A stretch of DNA of 64,000 nucleotides from Arabidopsis thaliana (lineage: Eukaryota > Streptophyta > Magnoliopsida > Brassicales > Brassicaceae), in contig NC_003070.9 of NCBI RefSeq assembly GCF_000001735.4, positions 7,874,001 through 7,938,000 of the forward strand, given 5' to 3'. How positions within the stretch are numbered: position 1 is the first letter of the stretch; the number at the start of each line of letters is the position of its first letter. The notes beneath the pieces were generated by a model. That model made no database searches and was not told the origin of the DNA. It saw nothing but the letters and a program-made list of their open reading frames with translations. Below are positions 1-10,454 of this stretch, piece by piece. Made by a program: the position numbers and the translations under genes.

Positions 1-235
1 TGTAGATTTATCGTTGAGAGTACCTCAAACAAAAAAAAATTGAAAACCAAATTAGGGTTTTTAATTTCCAGGTAAAAATCCCCTCTTTCTTATCATCTCC
101 CAGCTGCTCAATGAAGATTTTAATTTCGCTTTCTGAATTTATTTTTTCTGCAGATTGTTTTGTTTATTTGAATAAATCTCCGCAAGTTTCAATTAGGTTG
201 CAAAAATCGAAGAAATTTTCTTCGATTCAAAAAAA

Positions 236-1496
236 ATGGGAAAATTTTGTTGCTTCACTTCCGCTTCTGAGGTAATGATTATCGAATTTTTGGCTATATA
301 ACAATTTCTTTTTTTTTGTTATGAGATGAAATAATTTTGTCTTAGAAGTGAAAGATCTGAGAGCTTTGTGTTTTGATTGATCTTATTGGTGTGGGTTTTT
401 AGGTTGTGGGAGGACAATCATCATCACGATCAGGTAAAGGAAGAAGTGATGAAGGGATGATCAAGTATGGTTTTAGTCTAGTGAAAGGAAAAGCTAACCA
501 TCCAATGGAAGATTATCATGTTGCTAACTTTATCAACATCCAAGACCATGAATTGGGTCTTTTTGCTATTTATGATGGTCATATGGGTGATAGTGTCCCT
601 GCTTACTTGCAGAAACGTCTCTTCTCCAATATCCTTAAGGAGGTAAAAACAAAAAAAAAGGTTACTGTTCTACTGTTCTTGGGTTAATGAACATGTGCAT
701 AGCTTTAAGTGTATTGTTTTTTTTATGCAGGGAGAGTTTTGGGTTGATCCTCGAAGGTCTATTGCAAAAGCTTATGAGAAGACGGACCAAGCGATTCTAT
801 CGAATAGTTCTGACTTGGGTCGTGGTGGTTCTACTGCTGTGACTGCTATATTGATTAATGGGAGAAAGTTGTGGATAGCTAATGTTGGTGATTCACGAGC
901 TGTTCTTTCTCATGGTGGCGCTATAACGCAGATGAGTACAGATCATGAGCCTCGTACTGAAAGGTCGAGTATTGAAGATAGAGGTGGATTTGTATCCAAT
1001 CTACCAGGTAAAGAACTTATTTTGAGTATTGAATGTTTAATGAAGATAGAATGATTTTGTTGACAAGGAGGATGATGTGGCTGTGATGTTTTAATAACAG
1101 GTGATGTTCCTCGGGTGAATGGTCAATTAGCTGTGTCTCGTGCTTTTGGAGATAAGGGACTTAAGACACACTTGAGTTCAGAGCCTGACATAAAAGAAGC
1201 TACTGTAGATAGCCAGACAGATGTTCTTCTCTTGGCTAGTGATGGCATCTGGAAGGTAATAATGGCTTGTTCTCTGTATATATTATTCATCTCTTGTTAA
1301 ATGAGTGTTTTGAGACCATTTTTGTCTGATTGTTTTGTTGTAATGATCATGTTAATAGGTGATGACAAATGAAGAGGCAATGGAGATAGCGAGAAGAGTG
1401 AAAGATCCACAGAAAGCGGCAAAGGAATTAACAGCTGAAGCATTGAGAAGAGAGAGTAAAGACGACATATCTTGTGTCGTGGTCCGATTCAGATGA
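236..1496 (+). CDS. PAPP2C: Protein phosphatase 2C (phytochrome-associated PP2C, PAPP2C / At1g22280)
   Basis: Mg/Mn-dependent Ser/Thr phosphatase. Exons 236-271, 403-642, 731-1007, 1101-1255 and 1359-1496 join in frame with GT/AG borders to give 281 residues. The fold is a bare PP2C catalytic domain with almost no N-terminal extension. Visible motifs are the metal-binding MEDYH (D49), DGH at 70-72, GGSTA near 124, GDSRA near 145, ASDGIW with D232, and the closing DDISC (271-275). Many PP2Cs have a second Asp after DG-x-W; here that place is Lys236, so the accessory metal site may differ. The short leader may contain a 5'-UTR intron (about 72-153). From family knowledge, the Arabidopsis protein is reported to associate with phytochromes; the sequence itself only proves a PP2C. 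The gene stands alone, followed by about 0.8 kb of AT-rich DNA. Confidence 0.93.
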
Positions 1497-2310
1497 CAAA
1501 CTCTCTGAAAGGATACTTACGGGGAGATGGGTTCCTTATATAATAATTTCAATCAAAGATTCATCAGGACAAAAAAGCTTGTTTTCACTGGATTCGACTC
1601 TGATGATTCTGGTTCGGTTTAGGACCGGTCTAAGTTTCAATTTGTGATTAGCTGCTTCTTGCTATAGCTTATGTGCGTTCGTTGTGTAAATTGTGTGTTT
1701 TAAAGACGATAAGAAAATGAACAAAAAAGGAGTGGGGAATGGAGTTTTGTGGTGGGTGATGGGGGGTTTTGTTATTATAATTGGTTGATTTGTTATATTT
1801 AATCATCGGGATATAAATATTAGGATGTTTTTACAAATATGTGAAAGTACTTTTGGATTAGGTTTGCATATATATATGTTAACCAAAGTGTTTGCTATTT
1901 GTAAGAGATTTACATTGCCAAACAAAATAAGCAAAAGTTATCCTTATCATTGTTGTTGGTAAATGTCATTATCCTTGGAAGGATTAAAAATAAGATGGAT
2001 CAGTTTACTACAATTTGGTTGTGTTTTGTTGTTATAATTCTAAGCAAAGTCTTTCAGAGATTGAGATGTTGCAAATAGTTGCAGAAATTTATCACTGAAA
2101 AGGGTTTCATTATTGAAAGACTTAGCTTAGGCGTTGAAAAACTTTCATTGTGTTTTATTTGTGGAACTGTTTGCAACTGCTATAGAGGAAGATGTACCAA
2201 GCAATTCTCGAGTTTTCTTCCTCAGTGCTCCAATGGGATTATAGTATTCATTTGGCTATAAAAAGAAAGAATGAAGAAACGTCGGTGACAAGCAATGATT
2301 CTTTAGGTAT
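1497..2310. other. 3' UTR of the PP2C gene and intergenic DNA
   Basis: AT-rich stretch with the phosphatase 3' UTR in its first 200-300 bases. I see no coding signal: the short open frames here are uninterrupted by chance and match nothing I recognise. Its right edge, from about 2310, begins to resemble the 3' flank of GRF10 near 4880-5150, which marks the limit of the 14-3-3 duplication. Confidence 0.5.
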
Positions 2311-2439
2311 ACTCCGACAAACAAAACCCCAAATGGTGTCTTATATTCTGAAATTTCAACACAGGAGAAGCAAGTTAAGTGTAAAACAGATTCCAACCCA
2401 TCTTGACTCAGGATATGCATCAAGAGTCGTTTCTTTTCT

Positions 2440-3915
2440 CGCATAGGATTCAAGATTCAGTTCTGCAATGGTATAGTAACTCCATTAGCAATGCCAAAAT
2501 GAAAAATATAATCTTCAAGTAGCTTAAATTTTGACATAACTGGCTTTTTCATACCTTTTTCTTGGGGCTCATCACCACTTTTGGATAAGAGGAAACAAAA
2601 AAAAAGTTGAGTGTATGATTTGGAAGAGAACAAGAAACTAGTATGCTAATTGGTTTCTTGCAACAAAATTTGCTTGAATTCAACAACTTGGCGTTTAAGC
2701 AATGAAAGATCCACAAAGCCGTAAATATGTTCCCAAGCATTAACATTCGAATCAAAGTTTAGGCTCCTCATAACAGTACAAGAACTAACAAAATTTCACA
2801 AAAATGGCTTATATTGATTCCAAAGGAAACTATCTATCTATCATCAGAGGAGGCAGATAGGGAAATAAAAAGATTACCTCCTCTCTTTCTGTGAGGTCTA
2901 AAGTCCACATGTTGAGATTGTCTCTGAGTAGCTGTATAATAAGAGTCATGTCCTTGTTTGATTCATCACTTACTGTCAAATTCATTAATTGCATCATCGA
3001 ACGCTTGCTTTGCCAATTGGTATGCACTGTACAACACACAGTTTCACTGATTCAGACTGTTAGTAAGTAACACCACACCGATTTCATTAAATAATCATAT
3101 GTATGCATGTAAGCAAAGGAACCTTTCAGGAGAGTTTAAGAAAACAGAAGTCCAATTCAAAGTCATGTATAGCTGGAACTGTTGGTACCAAACCAGTCTC
3201 TGCAGCAGTAACAACAACCAACATTGCCATTACCAAAACACAAAACATATTGTTCAGTTTATTTTGTTCCGAGCTCAAGGCACAAAAACAAACATGAGCC
3301 AAGGACCTTATATGCATCAAGAGACTGATCAGTAGCTTCCTTGCTTTCAGCATTAGAACTGAAGTCTGCCAGCCTGGAAAGAACATAAAGTATAGCCAAA
3401 ACAGTGCAACACTTTTGCGCCTCAAGCACCACAACAACACATTTTCGCTCACATATTGTAGAAAAGAACAGAGGAGTCCACAGTGGTAGACGATGGAATG
3501 AGTTGCTTATTGATGACGGACAGGATGTCATTACAAATTTTGGCAAGCTCATCTTCAACCTTGTTTCGATAATTCTTAAGCTTCTTGACATTTTCCTCAT
3601 TTCCTTTTGACTCTTCCTTTTGCACAATGGATGATAGTATTTCCAATGAAGCTCTCCTTGCGCTAATCACATTCTTGTACCCCACTGATACAAGATTTCT
3701 CTCCTTTGCTGATAGCTCCGCTTTAAGCTGAACACTTTTCTTCATCGCTTTCTTTATCTCTTCAAATGTTTCTGCAACAAAACATTTGGAGTATTGAGTA
3801 ATGTGAAGGCATGTTAAGATTCAAGAAGTTGTTCTGGAAAAAAAGTACCATTGTAGCGCTCGCTTGACGAAGAGAGACTCGCGAAGTGAACGTGCGTTGA
3901 TTGTTCATTCTCCAT
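2440..3915 (-). pseudogene. Decayed 14-3-3 gene, tandem copy of GRF10 (At1g22290 region)
   Basis: A minus-strand copy of the neighbouring GRF10. Exon 1 (3849-3915) and exon 2 (3453-3771) are open and clearly 14-3-3, including the lysine and arginines of the YKNV/ARR phosphopeptide pocket. Exon 3 (3307-3373) is 21 bases shorter than in GRF10 and lacks the KGDYYRY segment, whose Arg-Tyr pair normally contacts the phosphate. The exon 4 acceptor used by GRF10 is altered (TTG for TAG). A fallback acceptor at 3200 opens 3123-3199 in a different frame, which rejoins the family sequence only at its end. Exon 5 (from 3026) runs into a stop at 2966 because two bases are missing relative to GRF10, although LLRDNLNMW is still readable beyond. 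An exon 6 remnant lies near 2565-2600. A residual product of about 196 residues (2966-3915) is conceivable. It has been annotated as a 14-3-3 family gene, but I read it as a degenerating host gene. Confidence 0.75.
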
Positions 3916-5145
3916 GGCTTTTCTTCTTTTTCTCTCTTAAACAATAGATGCTTGGAGAAGAAGAAACTGTAATCTGTATTTCTTGCTCAAGACTTTTCGA
4001 TTTCACTCATCATTTTAAAGAATAGAAAAGTAAATGAGCTAATGACAAGTGTCCTATTGGCGCTGGATCCAATAGCATCAAATCTGTTTTGAAGGTTTCA
4101 GGTTGATTTGGTGAGAGTTGGCAAAGATCGTCACCATGATCCTCTGTTTATTAGTCAAACCTAATATTTGAAGGTGTTGTCTCTTTGCTTTTGACAGTTG
4201 TAGCATTTGTTGTGCTAGCAACAACTCACCTAAAGAATTTAGAAGTTGGGCCAAGTGAATACTTGAATTGATCATTTGTAGCTCAAAATTGAAGTTTTCG
4301 ATAGATGTATGAAATTATTATTCATTGGACATATAAAAATATTAAAGAAAACACTACAAAATCTCTCGAGGGAAGTGGTCAATTCGTGACAAAAATGTTA
4401 TTTAGATGGTTGACAAAAAGATATCTGATTCTATAAGGATTAACTGGTTCACAGTTTGATTAACATGTTTTAGACTTTGAGGGCTCTCGATTGGATTAGA
4501 CACAATGAGTGTTGGTACGAGTTAGAGAGTTTGTGATAGCATTTGGTTACAATTACAACTTACAAGAGTCCCATATTTAGAGCATAGAGATCCTTTTTGA
4601 GGGTCATGTTGGGAGAACCAAACCATTATTATGTCACACACTTACGGACCAAACCACCGTAGAGAAACACACTTGAGGATGATTCCTTGGCCACAAAGAG
4701 GGCAAACATCCACAAATTGAAAAGTTGTGAAGTTTGGGATCACTTATGCAAATTATTAAGAGCCTCTTGAATTCAGACTTTCATGATTTTTGCAAGGAGT
4801 TATTAGTTATTACAAACTTCGAATAAAGCTTTGTCTGTTTTGGTTTTTAATTTTGAGACCATGATACGCCTAATATTCTGATAAACAAAAACCCAAATCA
4901 TGCCTGCTGGCTCAATTCAACAACAAAAGAAGCAAACTAAGCGTAAAACAGAATTCAACCACATCATAAGAGGGTTGAAGATACGCAACGCAGTGTTGTG
5001 TTGTGAAAAGTTCAAGAATCTGGAAAACACCATCAAGAAAGACATAGATTAAAAATTACACATTCGAGTAACAAACAACGACACTTACTGTCTTCACTTC
5101 AAGATTCAGGATGCAGCAAGAGTCGTTTCTCTTCTCACAGAGGAT
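3916..5145. other. Spacer between the two 14-3-3 copies
   Basis: About 1.2 kb holding the promoter of the decayed copy and the 3' flank of GRF10. Around 4880-5000, phrases such as AAGCGTAAAACAGA recur at about 2370-2400 downstream of the decayed copy, so the duplication included 3' flanking DNA. The middle (4080-4800) has no coding signal I can support. Confidence 0.5.
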
Positions 5146-7103
5146 TTAGTTCTGCAATGATTCAGTAATTCCATGAGTGGTCTAATTGTCAATGCAAAAT
5201 GGAAAAATCAGTAAGTAGCTTAACTTATAACAAAACTGGCTTTTCATACCTCATCTTGAGGCTCATCAGCACCTTTGGTTCTCTCATCTAAGAGGGGAAA
5301 AAAAAAAGGTGAGTGAAAAAGCTTTGGAAGAGAAACAAGAAACTAGTAATGTTTTCTGCTACAAACATATAACTTTTACAAGATTAGCTAGAATCCAATA
5401 ACTATGAGATGGTAGATTGGTATGTTTTTTGTTGAGGCTTTCAAAACTAAAATGAAAGATCTACATAGCAATACATGCATAAAGGACGGTTTAATTCAAA
5501 TATAGACAGATGGTTAATGGTTACGAGTTCCCAAACATCAACATTTTTACTCCAAGGTAACGCTCTTAACAGCTCATTTGATTCTAAGGAAACCATTTGA
5601 TCATGAGATAGGGAAACAAAAGAAAATAAGAATACCTCCTTCCTCATTAAGGTCTGAAGTCCACAAGGTGAGATTGTCTCTAAGTAGCTGCATAATAAGA
5701 GTGCTGTCTTTGTATGATTCCTCGTTGAGGCTGTCAAGTTCAGCAATTGCATCATCGAATGCTTGCTTAGCCAATTGGCATGCGCTGTACAATACATAGT
5801 TTCATAGTGTCAGAAAATGACCACAGATTCCACTATTATGTTCAATCCAAAATACAAAAACAAACCTTTCGGGAGAGTTCAAGATCTCATAGTAGAAAAC
5901 TGAAAAGTTCAACGCCAAGCCAAGTCTAACTGGATGTGTGGGTGCCAAACCATTCTCTGCAGCAGCAACAGCAGCCTACATTCCCAGTACGAAAAAAGCA
6001 AGACTTGTCTTAGGTTATTCCCAGCTCAAATATAAGAGGGGTGGCACAAAAATAAGAAAACAAATAAACATGATCAAAGGACCTTATATGCTTCAAGAGA
6101 CTGATCTGCAGCTTCCTTGCGTTCAGCACCAGAACTGAACTCCGCAAGATAGCGATAGTAATCTCCTTTCCTACATAGAAAGAAAAAAAAACACGTAAAG
6201 TCAAAACAGTGAAACAAGGAAAAGTTCATGAATCATCATCATTTCAGGAAGAACACAAGCAAGAGTGGTAGCTATGTAATAACTTAAACATTTAACTTTA
6301 GTCAAACGGAAATGATCTCATTCTTAGTCACACAAATATCACATGAATGGTCAGAGTATAATAAAGATGACACTCACATTTTGTAGAAAAAGACAGTTGA
6401 CTCCACAGCGTTAGACGATGGAATGAGATGCTTATCAATGACAGACAAGATGTCATTACAAACTTTAGCAAGCTCATCTTCAACTCTCTTACGATAATTC
6501 TTAAGCCTCTTGACATTTTCATCATTTCCCTTGGACTCTTCCTTCTGCTCAATGGAAGATAGTATTCTCCATGATGCTCTCCTTGCACCAATCACATTCT
6601 TGTACCCTACAGATACAAGATTCCTCTCTTCCACAGTTAGCTCCACATCAAGCTGAGCAACTTTCTTCATCGCCTCCACCATTTCTGCATCATCACCAAC
6701 AAAAAAAAAATATCCGATCTTTGAATTTGCTTCCAAAAACGTAGATCTATTTCATTTTCATGCTAAGAGATTCGACAACAGTAAGTATAAAATTATATCA
6801 AGATAAGATCAAGAGTGATCAGAGTATCTAAACAACATTAAACAAGAAATTACTTAAAGGTCGCATCTAAAAGTCCAGATCAAGTAACAGCCCAGAAACA
6901 TACAAATCGGTAAAGGGCTACAAAGAAAATCTATGGAAATGTAAAAACAATTTCGATCGGAGCAATAAAAGATCGGATTTTTTCAGAAACATGAACAAAT
7001 CATTTTCTGAATAGAGATCCAGAAATCGGAAAATACCATCGTATCTTTCGGTTTGCTCGGAGAGCTTAGCCAAGTAAACCTGCTTTTCCCTCTCATTCTC
7101 CAT
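5146..7103 (-). CDS. GRF10: 14-3-3 protein GF14 epsilon, two alternative C-termini
   Basis: Phosphoserine/phosphothreonine-binding dimeric adaptor of the cytosol and nucleus; in plants the epsilon group is linked to kinases, nitrate reductase, proton pumps and brassinosteroid transcription factors (family knowledge). Exons on the minus strand are 7037-7103, 6378-6684, 6083-6170, 5866-5975, 5636-5784 and 5244-5287, giving 254 residues ending DEV. If the last donor (GAG/GTATGA at 5249-5250) is spliced to 5151, the protein instead ends DEN with its stop at 5146-5148, so two end forms are encoded. The phosphopeptide-pocket residues are present: the Lys of GYKNV, the Arg of ARRAS, and the Arg-Tyr of DYYRYLAE. 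The start is fixed by [21 protein letters not shown]-repeat lies just upstream of the ATG in the transcript. The decayed copy at 2440-3915 lies directly downstream in the same orientation. Confidence 0.95.
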
Positions 7104-7109
7104 AGTTTT

Positions 7110-7133
7110 TTCTTCTTCTTCTTCTTCTTCTTC
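7110..7133 (-). repeat. TTC/GAA trinucleotide tract in the GRF10 5' UTR
   Basis: About eight TTC units on the plus strand (GAA in the transcript) lie a few bases upstream of the GRF10 ATG at 7103. GA-rich leaders are common in strongly expressed plant genes. No function is shown by the sequence itself. Confidence 0.8.
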
Positions 7134-7713
7134 CTTCTCTGTCTCTCTGAAGTCTGAATCAAAAATGGATGCTTTGATTTGATTGATTTCGAGATTAGTA
7201 GTAACCCTAGGATCCTCTCATAGTGGTATTATATCAGCCGTTGGATCTACTTTTTTTAGTCAACAAAACTCAGAAACATAAGTTTTATAAATTATAAAGT
7301 AGCCACAAAGGTTTAGTTTTTACACAGAAAGAACCTAAAACTAATATATGTTTCTTATTAAACCCCGATCTAGTCAATAACGTAAAAGGTTAACGACGCT
7401 GACCGTGATAAACGGAGAAAGACATGTCCTCTTGTCCATTATTTTAAGGGTTTGTGTTCTTTTCTATATTATATAACACAATCCAAATCATAGATTTTTT
7501 TTATGCCAATCCAAATCCAAATCCAAATCAATCACAGATTGAAACTCAAAGAAATTTTCTTTTGAAGAAAAAATTTGGTTTCTGTCAAATGTTTTGTACA
7601 TGGCCCTTTCAAATTCTATATCCTGTAGTTAGCTACAACACGCTTTTAGTTTGCATAAAATATAAAATCTGAACTAGAATGAGAAAACAATTTGTTCCAG
7701 GTAAAAGAAATGG
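7134..7713. other. GRF10 promoter and 3' side of MBD8
   Basis: About 580 bases shared between the GRF10 promoter and the MBD8 3' UTR. A short direct repeat of TCCAAA units lies near 7505-7530. I see no gene here. Confidence 0.5.
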
Positions 7714-9644
7714 TCACTGAACTCGGTTGATTTGTGAGCTGAAATACTGTTGAAGCTCATTAGTCGTTGTCGGTAGGCTTTTCGTCATTTCTGAATTCGA
7801 TAGAGTCGCCAAATTCTCCATGTTACCATCTCTTTTCTTCATATCATCGTCGTTGTCCTCAACTCCATTCAGAAAATCTGCATTATCATCTTTCTGCATC
7901 AGACTGGTTTTCACTCGATCTGCTTCATTGCCATTCTCTACGGCTTTTGCTTCCTCAAACACCTCACTGCTGGTTCTTCCACTCTCAAGGTACTGCATTG
8001 TCTCAGAGTCCATGGAATCAGAGTTACCTAGTAAAGATTCGTTAGCTATCACTGGTTGTTGTCCTAGAGTCTTGTTGTCAGATTGCAAGTAATAATGTTG
8101 GTTCTTGCTTGGGGATTCAAGAAGTGATCGTAGATATGTGGAGACTTCCTTGCAGGTTTCAAACTGTTGCCCATCAGGGCTATATAATCAAAAACAAAAG
8201 AGAAAATTTTCAGAATCCTGAACTAAAAGTGATAACAACAGCTAGAATCCTAGAACGGCAGAGAGTACACAAACGAACTATAAGCAATTTCAGTAGCAGC
8301 CCTTAATTCATGTAAACATCTTTTATCATGTTCAAGAAGATGGAGAAACAAACAAGAGGGACAATCAAAAGTCTAGCAGCAGAAACTAAAACATCATATA
8401 CCAAATCCTATAAAACTATATCTTCAATAGTAACAAAGTGTTAGTTTTGCTATAACCAATTCCACAGCCAATACTAGGTCTATTTTATAATCCAACTAGA
8501 AACAGAACCAGTGAAGAACATAAACATTATTATACCTTATGTATCTGCGACAAGCCAGCAACAAATTGCTACCTTTCCTTTTGATGTAGAGCATAAGTCT
8601 CCATCCTCTAGGCAAGTATCCTCCATAATCACAAGCATTCACAACTTTCTTCTTCTTCCCTATATTCACCCATTCACCATTCAATTGTTCCAAGAAACCT
8701 AAGATCTCTTCCTTTGTCTTCAACCCAACGGTGATCCTCCTCAGCTCCTCTTCGTATGGATCCTCTGAAACACTAGCCAATGCAGAGAGATCCACAATTG
8801 TACCTTCTCTGTTCTCCAAGTTCACTACTAACTCTTCCTTATCAAACGCAGAAATATTCACAATTGCACTGTCTCTCTTCTCTAGGTTCATTATCTCTTC
8901 CTTATTCTTTGGAGGACGACCTCTCTTTCTCTTCACTGAATTTGAATCCAGGGAGATTCCTGAACTACCAACTCTACTCACCATTCCCAAATTGCTACTA
9001 GTTTTATCTACAAACACATACGTAGATGCTTCACCAGTTAAATCCAAAACCTCATTCTCTTCGCTAGGGTTCCGAATCTTCCTCGGCCGTCCACGCTTCC
9101 TCTTTATTTTATTCCCGGAGGTTCCCTGAATCAGAACGTTCTGAATCGAATCAAGATTAGGTCTCTGATAAACATAGCTGTTATAATGGATCTGACCTTC
9201 GTTATCTTCGAGCTCTTCCTCTCCTTCGTCTTCTTCCTCTTTACTCTGATTCGAATCGACATTGAACAGAGATCTGAGAAGCGACGCGACTTGCGTTTGT
9301 TCTTCACGGGAAGAATCGTCTCTCTGACGTTGCGGCGAAGGAGGTTCCTCCGGTGGTTGAGGGTGGCGCGCAAGGCGGAGACGGAGAAATGTCTGTTTCC
9401 GGCTACCAGCGGACTCATTGAAAACGGAGCGATCGATCTTTGGTGTCAAATCGTCGTCTCCACCGGCGGAAGCGGCGAGAGACGCTGAAGAAGATGGAGA
9501 TAGAGAAGAACACTGAGAGAGAGCGCGAAGTTCTGACTGGGACAAAAGACGCGTATCGATTAACGGCAAAGATTCGGCTGATAAACGATTACCAGCTCCA
9601 CCGAGGAAGTTATGGTGGTTGTTACCGAGGTCACCGTCGTCCAT
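7714..9644 (-). CDS. MBD8: Methyl-CpG-binding domain protein 8
   Basis: Two exons, 8536-9644 and 7714-8179, encode 524 residues. The start at 9644 is the first ATG of the open frame; the frame continues upstream only to a GTG. The N-terminal half is low-complexity (Ser-rich at 46-60, acidic Glu/Asp block at 134-148). Two AT-hooks, KRKRGRPRK at 181-189 and KRKRGRPPK at 238-246, can grip the minor groove of AT-rich DNA. The MBD-like region spans roughly 320-395, with LPRGWRLMLYIKRKG and CRRYISPDG, and is split by the intron inside CRRYIS. The C-terminal 120 residues are acidic and of unknown role. The likely site of action is nuclear chromatin. From family knowledge, MBD8 has been tied to flowering time in some accessions, and not all plant MBDs bind methylated DNA; the sequence does not settle which applies here. 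Confidence 0.92.
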
Positions 9645-9846
9645 GGAGGTTGCCGCCGTGAACACGTCAGACGCAAAACGGCGGAATCAAAAAGATGCAA
9701 ATTCCGATAACTTCCAGTGCCTTCTCTTTTGCTCTCTCGCTTAGACTCGCTCTTAGCTTTTCGGTTCGGTTTTGTACAATTTTCAATTAAACCGGTTATA
9801 CCAATTGATTTAATTGAATTGAGCTCATATTTGTAGTTTTTTTATA

Positions 9847-9892
9847 AAGAAATTACTATTTTTTTTTTTTTTTGTCATCAAGAAATTACTAT
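9847..9892 (-). mobile_element. Minimal poly(A) retroposon-like insertion with 13-bp target duplication
   Basis: The 13-mer AAGAAATTACTAT occurs at 9847-9859 and again at 9880-9892. Between them sit only 14 T and GTCATC (9860-9879). On the minus strand this reads GATGAC followed by A(14), flanked by the duplicated target. A poly(A) tail touching one copy of a target-site duplication is the mark of LINE-type target-primed reverse transcription; here almost nothing but the tail was copied. Confidence 0.55.
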
Positions 9893-10350
9893 CTTTAAAA
9901 TGTTGATATTTGATTCTTTTCTGGAATGAAAAAAAAAAAAAAAAAAAACTCCTCTTTTGTTTGACTAAGAAATAAATCCCTCTCATGAATGTCGAATTCT
10001 GATTTGATTTGCAAGATTAATGTAATCTTGCCGGTTAAAAAAGTAACTGAGTAAAGCACGTGAAATTTAACCGAAACTTTGGTATTCACAAGTATGAACA
10101 TATATAATTGCATGTAATCTAGAACATGATCAGTGCAATCGCCAAATAAGAAACCGTGTGGATGATTGTAGATACTAGATAGAAATAGTAAATGGGCCTA
10201 TAATGGGTCAAAAAACTTTTGTTCTTGACCAACTGAATAAAAAGGTGATTCGGCCTTTGTAACGCTAACGCATCAATAACGTATTACGAATGTATGTGGG
10301 CTTCCAGGTAATAAAAAGCTATTGAAACTGAGCCTAGCATGGGTTTTATG

Positions 10351-10363
10351 AAAAAAGGAAAAA
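10351..10363 (-). terminator. RNA polymerase III T-run terminator of tRNA-Met
   Basis: Seven bases past the discriminator base, the minus strand reads TTTTT (10359-10363), then CC, then a second run of six T (10351-10356). Four or more T is the usual Pol III stop. Confidence 0.75.
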
Positions 10364-10369
10364 GAGTAA

Positions 10370-10454
10370 TGGGGTGAGAGAGGCTCGAACTCTCGACCTC
10401 AGGATCACTCAGTAGCTATGAGACCTACGCGCTAGCCAACTGCGCCACCACCCC
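10370..10454 (-). tRNA. Elongator tRNA-Met (CAU) with an 11-nt intron
   Basis: The minus strand reads from GGGGTGG (acceptor, 10454) through D-arm GCGCAGTTGGCTAGCGC, anticodon CAT (plus 10418-10420), and T-arm GAGAGTTCGAGCCTCTC to TCACCCC and discriminator A at 10370. A mature 74-nt cloverleaf forms if the 11 bases 10406-10416 are removed, placing the intron one base after the anticodon. In plants, elongator tRNA-Met and tRNA-Tyr are the tRNAs known to carry introns, which fits. A box (TGGCGCAGTTGG) and B box (GAGTTCGAGCC) promoters are internal. Confidence 0.95.

Larger units (their letters stand above)
9645..10369. other. MBD8 promoter and tRNA 3' flank
   Basis: Upstream region of MBD8. 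It contains a small poly(T) insertion flanked by 13-bp direct repeats (listed separately, 9847-9892) and a second A-run near 9928-9948 with no such repeats. No coding signal is seen. Confidence 0.5.

Noticed and set aside
8731-9488. Plus-strand open frames opposite MBD8
   Set aside because: Shadows of the MBD8 coding exon; no splice or family support.
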